Counted from the stretch's first letter, positions 37,329-46,245 are shown. The stretch is 64,000 nt of DNA from Nocardioidaceae bacterium (GCA_030655315.1 JAURVT010000049.1:243208-307207); one strand, 5' to 3'. Numbers and translations are program-made. Notes: generated by a model not told the origin, from the letters alone.

Positions 37329-37709
37329 ATGGAAGACGAGGCCGGTGAGCTCGCGTGCCGGTTCGCCGCGGCCCTGGCCGCGAAGGACCGCGACGAGCTG
37401 TGCGACGTCCTCGCCGCCGACGTCGATTTCCACGGCATCACGCCCACCCGGTCCTGGGACGCCCCGACGGCCTCGACCGTGGTCGACGAGGTGCTGCTCG
37501 GCGCGTGGTTCGAGCCCGACGACCGGATCGTCGACCTCGTGTCGGTGGAGACCCACGACGTCGTCGACCGCACCCACCTCGCCTACCAGATGGCGGTGGT
37601 GAACGCCCGCGGCCTGCACCTGGTGGAGCAGCAGGCCTACCTCACCGTCGCCGCGGGCCAGATCGACTGGATGCGCATCATGTGCAGCGGGTTCCGGCCG
37701 GTCCACTGA
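37329..37709 (+). CDS. NTF2-like (SnoaL-type) protein
   Basis: A 126-residue protein with the alpha+beta cone layout of nuclear-transport-factor-2-like domains: two N-terminal helices (EDEAGELACRFAAALAAKD), a short acidic segment (LAADVDFHGI), and then long strands ending in QQAYLTVAAGQIDWMRIMCSG. The fold hosts isomerases, cyclases and ligand-binding proteins, and no catalytic set is obvious here. The ATG has a -10 box 6 nt upstream. It lies next to a degraded region. Confidence 0.65.
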   Translation: MEDEAGELACRFAAALAAKDRDELCDVLAADVDFHGITPTRSWDAPTASTVVDEVLLGAWFEPDDRIVDLVSVETHDVVDRTHLAYQMAVVNARGLHLVEQQAYLTVAAGQIDWMRIMCSGFRPVH

Positions 37710-37741
37710 CCCGCGAGCACCGGCCGTTGGAGGGTGGGTAA

Positions 37742-38171
37742 ATGGCCCGCGAGCTCCCGTCCGAGCTGGGCGACCGGCTGGCGACCAGACGACCGGTGTC
37801 GCGGGTGCTCGATCTCGAGGTGACGCTCCTACCGCCGCCGCGTCGTCCCGTTCCACTCCATCGAGCTCGACTCGCTGCGCATGGACGGCTGCCACCGCAC
37901 CGACGGCACCTGGAGGGACAGCCGCGACCGGCGCTTCCGCTAGGTGCCGGGACGACCCACGCTGCGCGTCCGGGGACTGCGAGCTGACGGCGCCACCGAC
38001 CTCGCGCTCGGGCTCGGGCGCACCACCTGGAACGCCGCCCCCTACGAGGCACTGACGATCGCCGCCGCGACCACGGCCGGTGTCCGAGCCGAGCCCGCCG
38101 AGTGGGTGCTGGGCTGGCCGCGCGGCGTCGATGACGTGGCGCGGCTGCACGTGCTCGTGCTCAAGAGCTAG
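37742..38171 (+). pseudogene. Degraded coding remnant, unknown family
   Basis: An 81-codon frame opens at 37742 (ARELPSELGDRLATRRPVSR). Near 37826 protein-like character shifts to another frame (YRRRVVPFHSIELDSLRMDG), which ends in TAG at 37941. A GTG directly after that stop continues in the same frame to 38171 (RGLRADGATDLALGLG). This looks like one gene with a frameshift and an in-frame stop, or two small genes back to back. No domain is recognised. It separates the NTF2-like gene from the lower-GC NYN gene. Confidence 0.35.
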
Positions 38172-38238
38172 GCAACTGCGCACATGGGCGCGCCCGACGC
38201 GGTCCAATAGGCGGGTCGCCATGCATGAAGGAGTCGCC

Positions 38239-39003
38239 ATGACTGATCAAGCGCGCCTCGCCGTCCTGATCGATGCCGAGAACGTTCCTGGTCAGTACGC
38301 CGACGCAGCCTTCGCCGAGATGGCCACCTACGGAGCGCTCAGCGTGAAGCGCGCCTACGGCAACTGGGCCCTGCCCACGTTGAGCCCCTGGGTCGACCAC
38401 CTTTCACCGCAGGCGATTCAGCCCGTACAGCAGTTCGGATGGGTGAAGCGCAAGAACGCGAGCGACTCCGCTCTCATCATCGACGCCATGGACTTGCTGT
38501 ACGCCGGTCACCTCGACGGGTTCTGCCTGCTGTCGAGCGACAGCGACTTCACGCGGTTGGCGACCAGGCTGCGCGAGTCCGGCATGACGGTCTACGGACT
38601 GGGTGAACGTAAGACCGTGGAATCGTTCGTGAAGGCGTGTGATCGGTTCGTCTACCTCGAGGTCCTTCCGCAACCCACCGCCAGCGCCACCAGCGACGTG
38701 CCGCCTGGCCTGACCGGCGTCGACGTACCCAAAGATGCGGCCCGCGTTCCCGATCTCCTCGTCGCGTTGACGCCGGCGATCGTCGCCGCGCAAGGTGACA
38801 CGGGCTGGTCGAGAACCTCGGACGTGGGGCAGCACCTCCGGCGCACCCACGCCGACTTCGATCCGCGCAACTACGGCTACCGCAACATGCGAGAAGCCGT
38901 GAACGCGACCGAGGGTCTGGACGTCGAAGAGATCGTCGACCCGTCAGGAGCGGTCCACGTATGGGTTCGCGTCAGGAAGGGCGGGCCCGACCCCGTCAGC
39001 TGA
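38239..39003 (+). CDS. NYN-domain ribonuclease-like protein with C-terminal LOTUS/OST-HTH domain
   Basis: A 254-residue protein. The N-terminal NYN (LabA/DUF88-type PIN-like) domain has the acidic active-site residues Asp12 (LIDAENVP), Asp76 and Asp82 (NASDSALIIDAMD), and Asp101/Asp103 (LLSSDSDF). An OST-HTH/LOTUS-like winged helix spans about 165-250 (TSDVGQHLRRTHADFDPRNYGYRNMREAV). NYN proteins are metal-dependent nucleases, and LOTUS domains bind RNA. The ATG follows AAGGAG. Base composition is visibly lower in GC than in the flanking genes, and a degraded region lies upstream, so acquisition by transfer is likely. Its 3' end overlaps the converging gene by 8 nt. Confidence 0.85.
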   Translation: MTDQARLAVLIDAENVPGQYADAAFAEMATYGALSVKRAYGNWALPTLSPWVDHLSPQAIQPVQQFGWVKRKNASDSALIIDAMDLLYAGHLDGFCLLSSDSDFTRLATRLRESGMTVYGLGERKTVESFVKACDRFVYLEVLPQPTASATSDVPPGLTGVDVPKDAARVPDLLVALTPAIVAAQGDTGWSRTSDVGQHLRRTHADFDPRNYGYRNMREAVNATEGLDVEEIVDPSGAVHVWVRVRKGGPDPVS

Positions 39004-40150
39004 AGTGCAGCCACTCGTCCACCTCGGGCGCCGAGGCGCCCATGGCGTAGAGCAGGTCGGCGGCGAGCGAGCGGATCTGGGCGACGGTGGCGGCGGTGTT
39101 CATCGTCGCGGCCCGGGGCAGGGCGCGGGTGGCGGCTCGGGCGGCCTCGATGAGCAGGTCGCGCGCCTCGTCGAAGTCGTGCTGCTCGGCGAGGTCGTCG
39201 CCGAACACCCGGACGGCGCGGGCGAGCGTCGAGACGGCCAGGTCCATGCCCTCGGGCGACGCCTCGCGCTGGCGCAGCATCGTGTGGACGCGCCGCGAGA
39301 GCACCCGGGAGTCGCGGACGGCGTTGTCGATGTCGCGGATCGCGTCGGCGTAGAGCCGGACGTGCTCGCGCTGCCCCCAGCGGATGGGTGAGATGCGCGA
39401 GACCTCGTCGGCGACGGACACCGTCGACGTCAGGCCCTCGACCGTGGGCTGCATGGAGCGGCCCTGCTGCAGGGCCGTCCAGGCGGGGCCGGGGTCGTGG
39501 TAGCGCAGCGACTCCGCGACGAGGTCGAGCAGCTGGGCCAGCCCGACCACCACCGACTGGACGTCACGGTCGACCTTGCGCACCGGGTTGCCGGGCAGCA
39601 CCACCGAGATCAGCACGCCGATGACGCCGCCCACGAGCGCGTCGACGAAGCGGTTGATCGCCGGGTTGCCGCTGCCCGCGACGGGGATGACGGCGGCGAG
39701 CAGCACCGCGGACGTCGCCGACTGCGTGCGCGCCAGTCCCTTGAGCCCGAGGAAGATCGCGGCCGTCACCGCCAGCGCGACGACGATGCCGATCTGCCAG
39801 CCCCCACGGCCGATGAGCGAGATCAGGATCTCGCCGACCAGGATCCCGAGGGACACCCCGAGGATCAGCTCGATCACCGTGCGACGGCGCTGGCCGATGC
39901 TCGCGATGATGGTGATGATCGCCGCGATGGGCGCGAAGAAGGGTTGCAGGTGCCCGAACACCAGCGTCGCGATGTACCACGACACCGACGACGCGAGCGC
40001 GAGCTGCAGGATCGTCGTCCGCTGCTGCTTGAGAACGCCCCAACGCTTGGACAGCGGGGCGGGCACGCGTCCGCGCGGGCGGTCGACGACGTGGGTGGCG
40101 TCGGCGGACAACGGACGCCCGAGGCGCTTCCACCGTGGTCCGATCGCCAT
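38996..40150 (-). CDS. FUSC/aromatic acid exporter family membrane protein
   Basis: A 384-residue protein with six hydrophobic segments between about residues 45 and 185 (for example LALASSVSWYIATLVFG and IGIVVALAVTAAIFLG), followed by a soluble helical C-terminal domain. This is the half-size FUSC layout related to the p-hydroxybenzoic acid exporter AaeB and to YqjA-type proteins. The strand between membrane helices contains GQRRRTVIELILGVSLG, typical of the family. It lies upstream of the DUF3618 gene's end in a minus-strand order DUF3618 then FUSC, with a 34-nt gap. The exported compound is unknown. Confidence 0.8.
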   Translation of the reverse strand: MAIGPRWKRLGRPLSADATHVVDRPRGRVPAPLSKRWGVLKQQRTTILQLALASSVSWYIATLVFGHLQPFFAPIAAIITIIASIGQRRRTVIELILGVSLGILVGEILISLIGRGGWQIGIVVALAVTAAIFLGLKGLARTQSATSAVLLAAVIPVAGSGNPAINRFVDALVGGVIGVLISVVLPGNPVRKVDRDVQSVVVGLAQLLDLVAESLRYHDPGPAWTALQQGRSMQPTVEGLTSTVSVADEVSRISPIRWGQREHVRLYADAIRDIDNAVRDSRVLSRRVHTMLRQREASPEGMDLAVSTLARAVRVFGDDLAEQHDFDEARDLLIEAARAATRALPRAATMNTAATVAQIRSLAADLLYAMGASAPEVDEWLHFS

Positions 40151-40184
40151 CTGCCCTCCCTGACCGTCGGACCGACGCCGCGGG

Positions 40185-40451
40185 TCAGTCGTTGACGAGC
40201 TTGCGGATGACGACCACGAGACCGACGAACGCCACGACGCCGCCGGCGACCGGCAGGATCGTCTCGAACCGCGGCGACCCGTCCGGGTTCACGAACTTGG
40301 CCTTGACGCCGGCGACTCCGCGACGGGCGATGGTGGCGGGCTTGGTGCGATGGACGAGCTGGTCGATCGTCGCCGCCAGCCGCTCGCGCACCTGCTCGAT
40401 GTCGTCGACCAGGTCGGCGGGCTTGGCGTTCGGGTCCGGGCCGTCGGCCAC
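40185..40451 (-). CDS. DUF3618 family protein
   Basis: An 88-residue protein. Its first half has the DUF3618 pattern: acidic start, then DIEQVRERLAATIDQLVHRTKP, then a basic linker. A single transmembrane helix (VAGGVVAFVGLVVVIRKL) closes the C-terminus. Such small actinobacterial proteins sit in the membrane with a helical cytoplasmic domain; function unknown. It has a GTG start and lies directly upstream of the FUSC gene on the same strand. Confidence 0.8.
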   Translation of the reverse strand: MADGPDPNAKPADLVDDIEQVRERLAATIDQLVHRTKPATIARRGVAGVKAKFVNPDGSPRFETILPVAGGVVAFVGLVVVIRKLVND

Positions 40452-40546
40452 TGTTTCGCTCCTCGTCTGGGCAGGGGTGACGGCGTGGGAAGGGGTCTCG
40501 CCGTGCTGCTGAGGGTGTCACGTTACCGATACGGGAGGATGGACGC

Positions 40547-41029
40547 ATGAACGCACGCCTCGCGCCTGGCGACCAGGCACCGGACTTCACCCTGCCCGAC
40601 GACAGCGGCAACGAGATCACGCTGTCCGACCTGCGTGGACGCAAGGTCATCGTGTACTTCTACCCCGCCGCGATGACGCCCGGCTGCGCCACGCAGGCCT
40701 GCGACTTCACCAAGAACGAGCAGGACCTCGACGCCGAGGGGTACACCGTCCTCGGCATCTCCCCCGACAGCCCCGAGAAGATCGCCACGTTCCGCTCGCA
40801 GGACTCCCTCACCGTCACCCTGCTCTCGAACCCCGAGCGGGACGTACTCAAGGCGTGGGGCGCGTTCGGCGAGAAGAAGCTCTACGGCAAGGTCGTCGAG
40901 GGCGTCATCCGCTCGACGTTCGTCGTCGGCGAGGACGGGTCGATCGAGGTGGCCCAGTACAACGTCAAGGCCACCGGCCACGTCGCCAAGCTCCGCCGCG
41001 ACCTCGGCATGGCCCCCATCGACGCCTGA
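40547..41029 (+). CDS. bcp: Thioredoxin-dependent thiol peroxidase (Bcp/PrxQ)
   Basis: A 160-residue peroxiredoxin that reduces hydrogen and organic peroxides with electrons from thioredoxin. The peroxidatic Cys47 is in AAMTPGCATQAC, and Cys52, five residues later, is the resolving Cys of the PrxQ type. The remaining active-site Thr and Arg region (ISPDSPEKIATFR) is normal, and the length is typical. The ATG has GGAGGATGGACGC upstream. A long inverted repeat follows and probably ends transcription before tRNA-Leu. Confidence 0.94.
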   Translation: MNARLAPGDQAPDFTLPDDSGNEITLSDLRGRKVIVYFYPAAMTPGCATQACDFTKNEQDLDAEGYTVLGISPDSPEKIATFRSQDSLTVTLLSNPERDVLKAWGAFGEKKLYGKVVEGVIRSTFVVGEDGSIEVAQYNVKATGHVAKLRRDLGMAPIDA

Positions 41030-41062
41030 GGTCCGACGGGCCCCCCGCCACCACCGCCTCCA

Positions 41063-41139
41063 CCGCCCCCACGATTCGACCGGTTCGGGTGGCGCGGCGC
41101 GGCGTGTCGCGGACCGAAACGCGTCGAATCGGGGGGCGG
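41063..41139. repeat. Long inverted repeat between bcp and tRNA-Leu
   Basis: The left arm at 41063-41080 (CCGCCCCC, a bulged A, CGATTCGAC) pairs with the right arm at 41123-41139. A further partial match (GGTTCGG/CCGAAAC) lies inside. It can act as terminator for bcp. Confidence 0.55.
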
Positions 41140-41164
41140 GGAGAGGCCCTAGGCTGAGCGCTGC

Positions 41165-41245
41165 GCCGACGTGGTGGAACGGTAGACACGCAGGATTTAG
41201 GTTCCTGTGCCCTCGGGCGTGCGGGTTCGAGTCCCGCCGTCGGCA
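41165..41245 (+). tRNA. tRNA-Leu (anticodon TAG)
   Basis: An 81-nt class II tRNA. The acceptor stem GCCGACG pairs with CGTCGGC, the anticodon stem CAGGA/TCCTG holds the loop TTTAGGT, and the variable arm is long (GCCCTCGGGC region). The T arm is GCGGG-TTCGAGT-CCCGC, and the discriminator is A. TAGGCT lies 9 nt upstream as the -10 box. CCA is not encoded. Confidence 0.95.
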
Positions 41246-41246
41246 C

Positions 41247-41654
41247 TCACCCCCTGCGCGGCTCGCCGCCGTAGGACCCGAAGCCCCACTGGTTGCCCTC
41301 GGGGTCGCGCAGGCCGAACTCCTGGCCGCCGTAGCTCGGGGAGTCCAGCGGCCGGTCGATGACGGCACCGACGGCGACGGCGCGGGCATGGACGGCCTCG
41401 ACGTCGGCCGCGACCACGTAGACCGAGGTCGTGCCGGGCTGCTGGGTGAAGGGGCCGTCGGGCTTGTGGATGCCGAGCATGACGCCGCCGCCCTCGGGCC
41501 AGTCGACCTGCGCGTGCTGGATGACGCCGGCGTCGTCGGCGTAGGCGGCGGTCTCGACGAAGCCGAGGCCCACGAGGAAGTCGATGACGGCGCGTGGGTC
41601 GTGGGCCTGGAAGGCCGGGTAGACGTGGGTGGGGGCTGCACTGTTCTCGCTCAT
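41247..41654 (-). CDS. VOC family (glyoxalase/bleomycin-resistance-like) protein
   Basis: A 135-residue single vicinal-oxygen-chelate domain pair: an N-terminal module (HVYPAFQAHDPRAVIDFLVGLGF) and a C-terminal module ending in the common REFGLRDPEGNQW-like strand. It lacks evident membrane or signal segments. The ATG overlaps the stop of the AraC gene (ATGA), so both are translated together and the AraC protein may regulate this gene. Substrate unknown; drug binding is possible but not shown. Confidence 0.8.
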   Translation of the reverse strand: MSENSAAPTHVYPAFQAHDPRAVIDFLVGLGFVETAAYADDAGVIQHAQVDWPEGGGVMLGIHKPDGPFTQQPGTTSVYVVAADVEAVHARAVAVGAVIDRPLDSPSYGGQEFGLRDPEGNQWGFGSYGGEPRRG

Positions 41655-42529
41655 GCCGGCCAGGATGCCCCGTCGACGTCCGCCGCGGCTTGGATGTTTG
41701 CGACTTCGGCCTGCACCCAGGCGGTCGGGCTGAGACCGGTGAAGGCGGTGAAGTCGCGCACCAGGTGGGCGTGGTCGTAGTACCCGTGGTCGACGGCGAC
41801 GCCCGTGAGGTCGAGGCCCTCCCCCGCCCGCACGCGGTCGCCGACGACCCGCCGGGCGGCGTCGAAGCGCATCAGCCGTGCGGTCGTCTTGGGCGTCACG
41901 CCCACCTCGCCGCCGAACAGCTGGGCCAGGCGCCGGCGGCCGATGCCGAGGTGGTCGCTCAGGTCGGTCACCGTCCCGGCCCCGCGACGGGCGCCGAGCC
42001 ACCGCCACGCCTCGACCACCTCGCGCCGCACCCGCGGACGGTCGTCGGTGGCGGCCAGCCGGTCGAGCAGGAACCCCACCACCACGGAGTAGCGCGCGTC
42101 CCACGACGGCGCCGCCTGCAGCCGCTCGTGCAGCCGCACCTCGGCCCGGCCGAGCAGGTCGCGCGCGTCGTACTCGTCGAGGGGCAGCGCCGACGCCGGG
42201 ACGCCGAGGAGCCGGCGCGCACCGAGGGGGTGCAGGTCGAGCTGCACGCCCGCCCACCGCTCCCCCTGCACGACGTAGGCGGGCTCGGCGTGCAGGCCGC
42301 CGAGCGTCGACCACTGGCGCTGCAGGACGCCGGCCGTCCAGGCGGCGTGCGTGGGCGCGACGGCGAGCGGCTCGTCGATCGCGAGCACCAGCGTGAGCGA
42401 GCGACCCGGCAGGCCTCGGTGGACGCCCGGCGTCAGGCCGGACGCCGCGTAGCCGTGCATGCAGGAGACGTACGGTCGCAGCGCGCGAGGCAGCGTCGCC
42501 GGTGGCGGCACCTCCCACAGCGGGGTCAC
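41651..42529 (-). CDS. AraC family transcriptional regulator
   Basis: A 292-residue protein. The N-terminal ligand domain resembles DUF6597-type AraC partners (LPRALRPYVSCMHGYAASG). The C-terminal double helix-turn-helix covers about 190-275: TVTDLSDHLGIGRRRLAQLF, then TGVAVDHGYYDHAHLVRDF and FTGLSPTAW. The GTG start at 42529 follows no strong ribosome binding site. It is coupled to the VOC gene downstream. The inducer is unknown. Confidence 0.85.
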   Translation of the reverse strand: MTPLWEVPPPATLPRALRPYVSCMHGYAASGLTPGVHRGLPGRSLTLVLAIDEPLAVAPTHAAWTAGVLQRQWSTLGGLHAEPAYVVQGERWAGVQLDLHPLGARRLLGVPASALPLDEYDARDLLGRAEVRLHERLQAAPSWDARYSVVVGFLLDRLAATDDRPRVRREVVEAWRWLGARRGAGTVTDLSDHLGIGRRRLAQLFGGEVGVTPKTTARLMRFDAARRVVGDRVRAGEGLDLTGVAVDHGYYDHAHLVRDFTAFTGLSPTAWVQAEVANIQAAADVDGASWPA

Positions 42530-42546
42530 CCCGCCACTGTGCCAGG

Positions 42547-43011
42547 TCAGAGGCCCCCGGCGAACCCGTGCTGGCGCCAGGCCTCGTAGACCACGATGGC
42601 CGTGGTGTTGGCGAGGTTGAGCGAGCGCCGCGCCGGCAGCATCGGGACGCGGACGCGCGCCGTCACGTGCGGGTCGTCGACGACGTGGTCGGGCAGGCCG
42701 GTCGGCTCGGGCCCGAACATCAGCACGTCGCCGGGCTCGTAGGCGACATCCTGGTACATCACGTCGCCGCGGGTGGTGAACGCGAAGACCCGCTCGGGGG
42801 CGAGCGCCTGCCACGCGGTCTCGAGGTCCGGGTGCACCGTCATCGACGCGAGGTCGTGGTAGTCCAGGCCGGCGCGGCGCAGGTTGGCGTCGGACAGGTC
42901 GAAGCCGAGCGGCTCCACCAGGTGCAGCTCGATGCCGGTGGCGGCGGACAGCCGGATCGCGTTGCCCGTGTTGGGCGGGATGCGCGGCTCGAAGTACAGG
43001 ACGCGGAACAT
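42547..43011 (-). CDS. trmL: tRNA (cytidine(34)-2'-O)-methyltransferase
   Basis: A 154-residue minimalist SPOUT methyltransferase that 2'-O-methylates the wobble base of certain tRNA-Leu species. It starts with FRVLYFEPRIPPNTGNAIRL and has the knot-forming C-terminus: MFGPEPTGLPD, VRVPMLPARRSLNLANTTAIVVYEA. Length and motifs match TrmL/YibK. It lies 3 nt after the rdgB stop on the same strand, so it is likely the last gene of rph-rdgB-trmL. Confidence 0.92.
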   Translation of the reverse strand: MFRVLYFEPRIPPNTGNAIRLSAATGIELHLVEPLGFDLSDANLRRAGLDYHDLASMTVHPDLETAWQALAPERVFAFTTRGDVMYQDVAYEPGDVLMFGPEPTGLPDHVVDDPHVTARVRVPMLPARRSLNLANTTAIVVYEAWRQHGFAGGL

Positions 43012-43014
43012 CGC

Positions 43015-43623
43015 TCAGCCGAGCAGCGCCGCGACGTGCGGCGTCATCAGCACCAGGGCGCGTCCGCGGTGGCTGATCGCGTCCTTGTCGACGGGGGTCA
43101 TCTCGGCGGTGGAGACGTCGTGGCCGTCGGCGACGAACAGCGGGTCGTACCCGAAGCCGCCCTCGCCCTGCGGCGCTCGGAGCAGCCGGCCGGGCATCGC
43201 ACCCACCTCGACCCGCTCGACGCCCTCGGCGACCAGCGCCATCGCGCAGCGGAACTGGGCGGTGCGGCGCTCGTCGGGCACGTCGTGCACCTGCGCGAGG
43301 AGCAGGTCGTTGTTGCGGGTGTCGTCCTTGGGTGGTCCGGACCAGCGGGCCGACAGCACGCCCGGCATGCCGTTGAGGGCGTCGACGCACAGGCCCGAGT
43401 CGTCCGCGAGGGAGGGCAGGCCGGTGGCGACGAACGCGGCGCGCGCCTTGAGCAGCGCGTTGCCCTCGAAGGTGGGCGCGTCCTCGACGGGCTCCGCGAA
43501 GTCGCCGACGTCACCGAGGCCGAGCACCTCGACGTCGGGGACGGCGGGCGCGAGGATGCGGCGCAGCTCGGCCAGCTTCTTGGCGTTGTGGCTGGCCAGG
43601 ACGACCGTGCGGCGCTCGGTCAC
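43015..43623 (-). CDS. rdgB: Non-canonical purine NTP pyrophosphatase (RdgB/HAM1)
   Basis: A 202-residue Ham1-family enzyme that hydrolyses dITP, ITP and XTP to monophosphates and so keeps them out of DNA and RNA. It has the opening [14 protein letters not shown], the central [11 protein letters not shown], and [12 protein letters not shown] with the C-terminal ISHRGRA. The GTG start overlaps the rph stop (GTGA). RNase PH followed by RdgB is a widely conserved pair, also seen at Rv1340-Rv1341 in M. tuberculosis. Confidence 0.94.
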   Translation of the reverse strand: MTERRTVVLASHNAKKLAELRRILAPAVPDVEVLGLGDVGDFAEPVEDAPTFEGNALLKARAAFVATGLPSLADDSGLCVDALNGMPGVLSARWSGPPKDDTRNNDLLLAQVHDVPDERRTAQFRCAMALVAEGVERVEVGAMPGRLLRAPQGEGGFGYDPLFVADGHDVSTAEMTPVDKDAISHRGRALVLMTPHVAALLG

Positions 43624-44348
43624 GACGCGAGCGCCTCGTTCTGCATGCGGGTGAGGTCGGCGCAGCCCTTCTCGGCCAGCGCGAGCAGCGCGTCGAGCTC
43701 GGCCCGGTCGAACGGTGCGCCCTCGGCGGTGCCCTGGATCTCGACGAAGGTGCCGTCGCCGGTCATCACGACGTTCATGTCGGTCTCGGCCTTCACGTCC
43801 TCGACGTACGGCAGGTCGAGGACGGGCCGGCCGTCGACGATGCCCACCGAGATGGCGGCCACCGAGGCCTTCAGCGGCTCGCCCTTGAGCGCGCCGTCGG
43901 CCCGCAGCGACTCGACCGCGTCGGCCAGCGCCACGTAGGCGCCGGTGATCGCGGCGGTGCGGGTGCCGCCGTCGGCCTGCAGGACGTCGCAGTCGAGGTT
44001 GATCGTGTTCTCGCCGAGGCCCGCGAGGTCGATCGCAGCGCGCAGCGAGCGTCCGACCAGCCGGGAGATCTCGTGGGTGCGGCCGCCCACCCGGCCCTTC
44101 ACGGACTCGCGGTCCGAGCGGGTGTTGGTGGCCGCGGGCAGCATCGCGTACTCCGCGGTGAGCCAGCCCAGGCCCGAGTCGCGGCGCCAGCGCGGGACGC
44201 CCTTGGTGACGCTCGCCGAGCACAGCACGCGGGTGCGTCCGAACTCCACCAGCACCGACCCCGCCGGGTGGTCGGCCCAGCCGCGGGTGAACGTCACGGG
44301 ACGGAGCTCGTCGACGGCGCGGCCGTCCGGGCGTGCGAGGTCACTCAT
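43620..44348 (-). CDS. rph: Ribonuclease PH
   Basis: A 242-residue phosphorolytic 3' exoribonuclease that trims tRNA precursors. It opens with [15 protein letters not shown] and shows VLCSASV, the [11 protein letters not shown] segment with the RNA-binding Arg cluster, and [21 protein letters not shown]. The phosphate-site motif [16 protein letters not shown] follows. The ATG at 44348 opens MSDLARP. Translation is coupled to rdgB. A 91-bp tandem repeat lies directly upstream and may lie in its promoter region. Confidence 0.95.
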   Translation of the reverse strand: MSDLARPDGRAVDELRPVTFTRGWADHPAGSVLVEFGRTRVLCSASVTKGVPRWRRDSGLGWLTAEYAMLPAATNTRSDRESVKGRVGGRTHEISRLVGRSLRAAIDLAGLGENTINLDCDVLQADGGTRTAAITGAYVALADAVESLRADGALKGEPLKASVAAISVGIVDGRPVLDLPYVEDVKAETDMNVVMTGDGTFVEIQGTAEGAPFDRAELDALLALAEKGCADLTRMQNEALAS

Positions 44349-44387
44349 GGTCGAGACGATCTCATGTCGCCCCGGCCCCCTGGATCT

Positions 44388-44660
44388 GAGGTGCCCGGCG
44401 CCCGCACGCCAAGGCGCCCCCGCGACGGCGTGCCGGGTTCGTACGTCGAGCGGGGAGCAACGCCGACCGGTCAGATACGAGGTGCCCGGCGCCCGTCCGC
44501 CAAGGCGCACCCGCGACGGCGTACCGGGTTCGTACGTCGAGCGGGGAGCAACGCCGACCGGTCAGATCCGAGGTGCCCGGCGCCCGTCCGCCAAGGCGCA
44601 CCCGCGAAGGCGTACTGGGTTCGTGCGTCGAGCGGGGAGCAACGCCGGCGGGCGGGATGC
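44388..44660. repeat. Three tandem copies of a 91-bp unit
   Basis: Units begin at 44388, 44479 and 44570, each opening GAGGTGCCCGGCGCCC. Copies one and two differ at about five positions; copy three diverges in its last 15 bp. A partial fourth unit may follow (GATGCCGGGCGCC). As 91 is not a multiple of three, no frame reads the same peptide in each copy, so it is not coding. The whole 320-bp gap between rph and the MBL gene is this repeat. Confidence 0.9.
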
Positions 44661-44668
44661 CGGGCGCC

Positions 44669-45442
44669 TCAGATGATGAAGACGTCGCCGGCGGCGACGA
44701 GGTCGAGATCGCCGTCCCAGGTGGTGCGGGTGTCGGCGGCGACCTCGTCGCGGTCGGTCCAGACGGGCACGTGGGTGACGAGGAGGCGGCCGACGCCGGC
44801 GCGGGTGGCGTGGTCGCCGGCCTGGGCACCGGTCAGGTGCAGGTGCTCGGGGTTCTCGGCGGACTCGACGAACGAGGCCTCGCAGAGCAGGACGTCGGCG
44901 CCACCCGCGAGGTCGACGAGGGCGTCGGTGGGGCCGGTGTCGCCGGAGTAGACGAGCACCCGGTCGCGCCAGGCGACGCGCAGCGCGTAGGCCTCGACGG
45001 GGTGGTCCATGGCGGCCACGCTGATCTCGAACGGCCCGATCGCCGTGGGCGTGCCGGGCACCCACTCGCGGAAGTCGAACTCGGCGGTCATGCCCGGCTC
45101 GAGGGGGAGGTCGTAGGCGCGCGCGAGCCGGTCGGCGGTGCCCGTCGGCCCGAAGACCGGCAGCGTGGGCAGCGAGCCGGCCGGGTGGTACTTGCGCACC
45201 ACGTAGTAGCCGGTGAGGTCGAGGCAGTGGTCGGCGTGCAGGTGTGACAGCGCGACGGCGTCGACGTCGTCGAGGCTGACGTGGCTCTGCAGGGGTCCGA
45301 GCGCGCCGCTGCCGAGGTCGAGCAGCAGGCTGAAGGTGCGGCCCTCGTGCGGGGCCTGCACGAGGTAGCAGCTGGTGGGCGAGTCCGGTGCCGGGAAGGA
45401 CCCGGCGCACCCGACGACGGTCAGCGTCATCTGCTCGGTCAC
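44669..45442 (-). CDS. MBL-fold metal hydrolase (Rv1339-like, RNase Z/phosphodiesterase type)
   Basis: A 257-residue metallo-beta-lactamase-fold protein. The metal-binding motif [11 protein letters not shown] is near residue 65, with later ligands in the SGDTGPT and THVPVW segments. Position after murI and before rph matches Rv1339 of M. tuberculosis, for which cyclic-AMP phosphodiesterase activity has been reported. The start is the GTG overlapping the murI stop (GTGA), with a later in-frame ATG at 45430 possible. The 91-bp repeats follow its stop. Confidence 0.87.
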   Translation of the reverse strand: MTEQMTLTVVGCAGSFPAPDSPTSCYLVQAPHEGRTFSLLLDLGSGALGPLQSHVSLDDVDAVALSHLHADHCLDLTGYYVVRKYHPAGSLPTLPVFGPTGTADRLARAYDLPLEPGMTAEFDFREWVPGTPTAIGPFEISVAAMDHPVEAYALRVAWRDRVLVYSGDTGPTDALVDLAGGADVLLCEASFVESAENPEHLHLTGAQAGDHATRAGVGRLLVTHVPVWTDRDEVAADTRTTWDGDLDLVAAGDVFII

Positions 45443-46245
45443 ACCGCCACCTGCGCGAACTGGTCGACGACGTCGAGCTCGGGACCGAGGAACCGGCGAC
45501 CGAGCTCGCGGAAGGACTCGGGTCGCCCGGTGGTGAGGAACCGGTGCTCGGGCGCGGGCAGCGACGCGTCGCGCGCCAGCCCGCCCCGCTCGAGGAGCGC
45601 GTAGACGTCTTGCGCGCACTCCTCGGCGCTCGAGACGAGCGTGACGCCGTCGCCGACGACGAACGAGATCGCGCCGGTGAGGAGCGGGTAGTGGGTGCAC
45701 CCGAGGACGAGGGTGTCGATGTCGCGCGCGACGAGCGGTGCGAGGTACTCCGCGGCGACGGCGTGCAGCTCGTCGCCGCCGGTGACGCCCGCCTCGACGA
45801 GCTCGACGAAGCGCGGGCACGCCTGGGTGTGCAGCTCGATGCCCGGGTTGGCGGCGAACGCGTCGTCGTAGGCACGGGACGCCGCGGTGGCGCGCGTGCA
45901 GATCACGCCGACGCGGCCGTTGCGGGTGGCGGCCGCCGCGCGACGGGTGGCCGGCACGATCACCTCGACGACCGGCACCTCGTACCGCTCGCGGGCGTCG
46001 CGCAGCACGGCGGCGCTGGCGGAGTTGCAGGCGATGACGAGCGCCTTGACCCCGCGCGAGACGAGGTGGTCGAGGCACTCGAGCGCGTGCTCGCGGACGT
46101 CGGCGATCGGTTGCGGTCCGTACGGCTGGCGCGCGGTGTCACCGAGGTACAGCACCGGCTCGTGCGGCAGCTGGTCGAGGACGGCGCGCGCGACCGTCAG
46201 GCCTCCGAATCCCGAGTCGAAGATCCCGATGGGTGCGTCGCTCAC
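45439..46245 (-). CDS. murI: Glutamate racemase
   Basis: A 268-residue cofactor-independent racemase making D-glutamate for peptidoglycan. The catalytic acid Asp10 is in IFDSGFGGL, and the two catalytic cysteines are Cys73 (ACNSASA) and Cys182 (LGCTHYPLL). The GTG start at 46245 gives the usual N-terminus. It is the first gene of the murI-MBL pair. The 291-bp region upstream contains palindromes described separately. Confidence 0.95.
   Translation of the reverse strand: MSDAPIGIFDSGFGGLTVARAVLDQLPHEPVLYLGDTARQPYGPQPIADVREHALECLDHLVSRGVKALVIACNSASAAVLRDARERYEVPVVEVIVPATRRAAAATRNGRVGVICTRATAASRAYDDAFAANPGIELHTQACPRFVELVEAGVTGGDELHAVAAEYLAPLVARDIDTLVLGCTHYPLLTGAISFVVGDGVTLVSSAEECAQDVYALLERGGLARDASLPAPEHRFLTTGRPESFRELGRRFLGPELDVVDQFAQVAV

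Noticed and set aside
44388..44660. CRISPR array
   Set aside because: The 91-bp units are contiguous, with no distinct spacers between short repeats, and there are no cas genes nearby.
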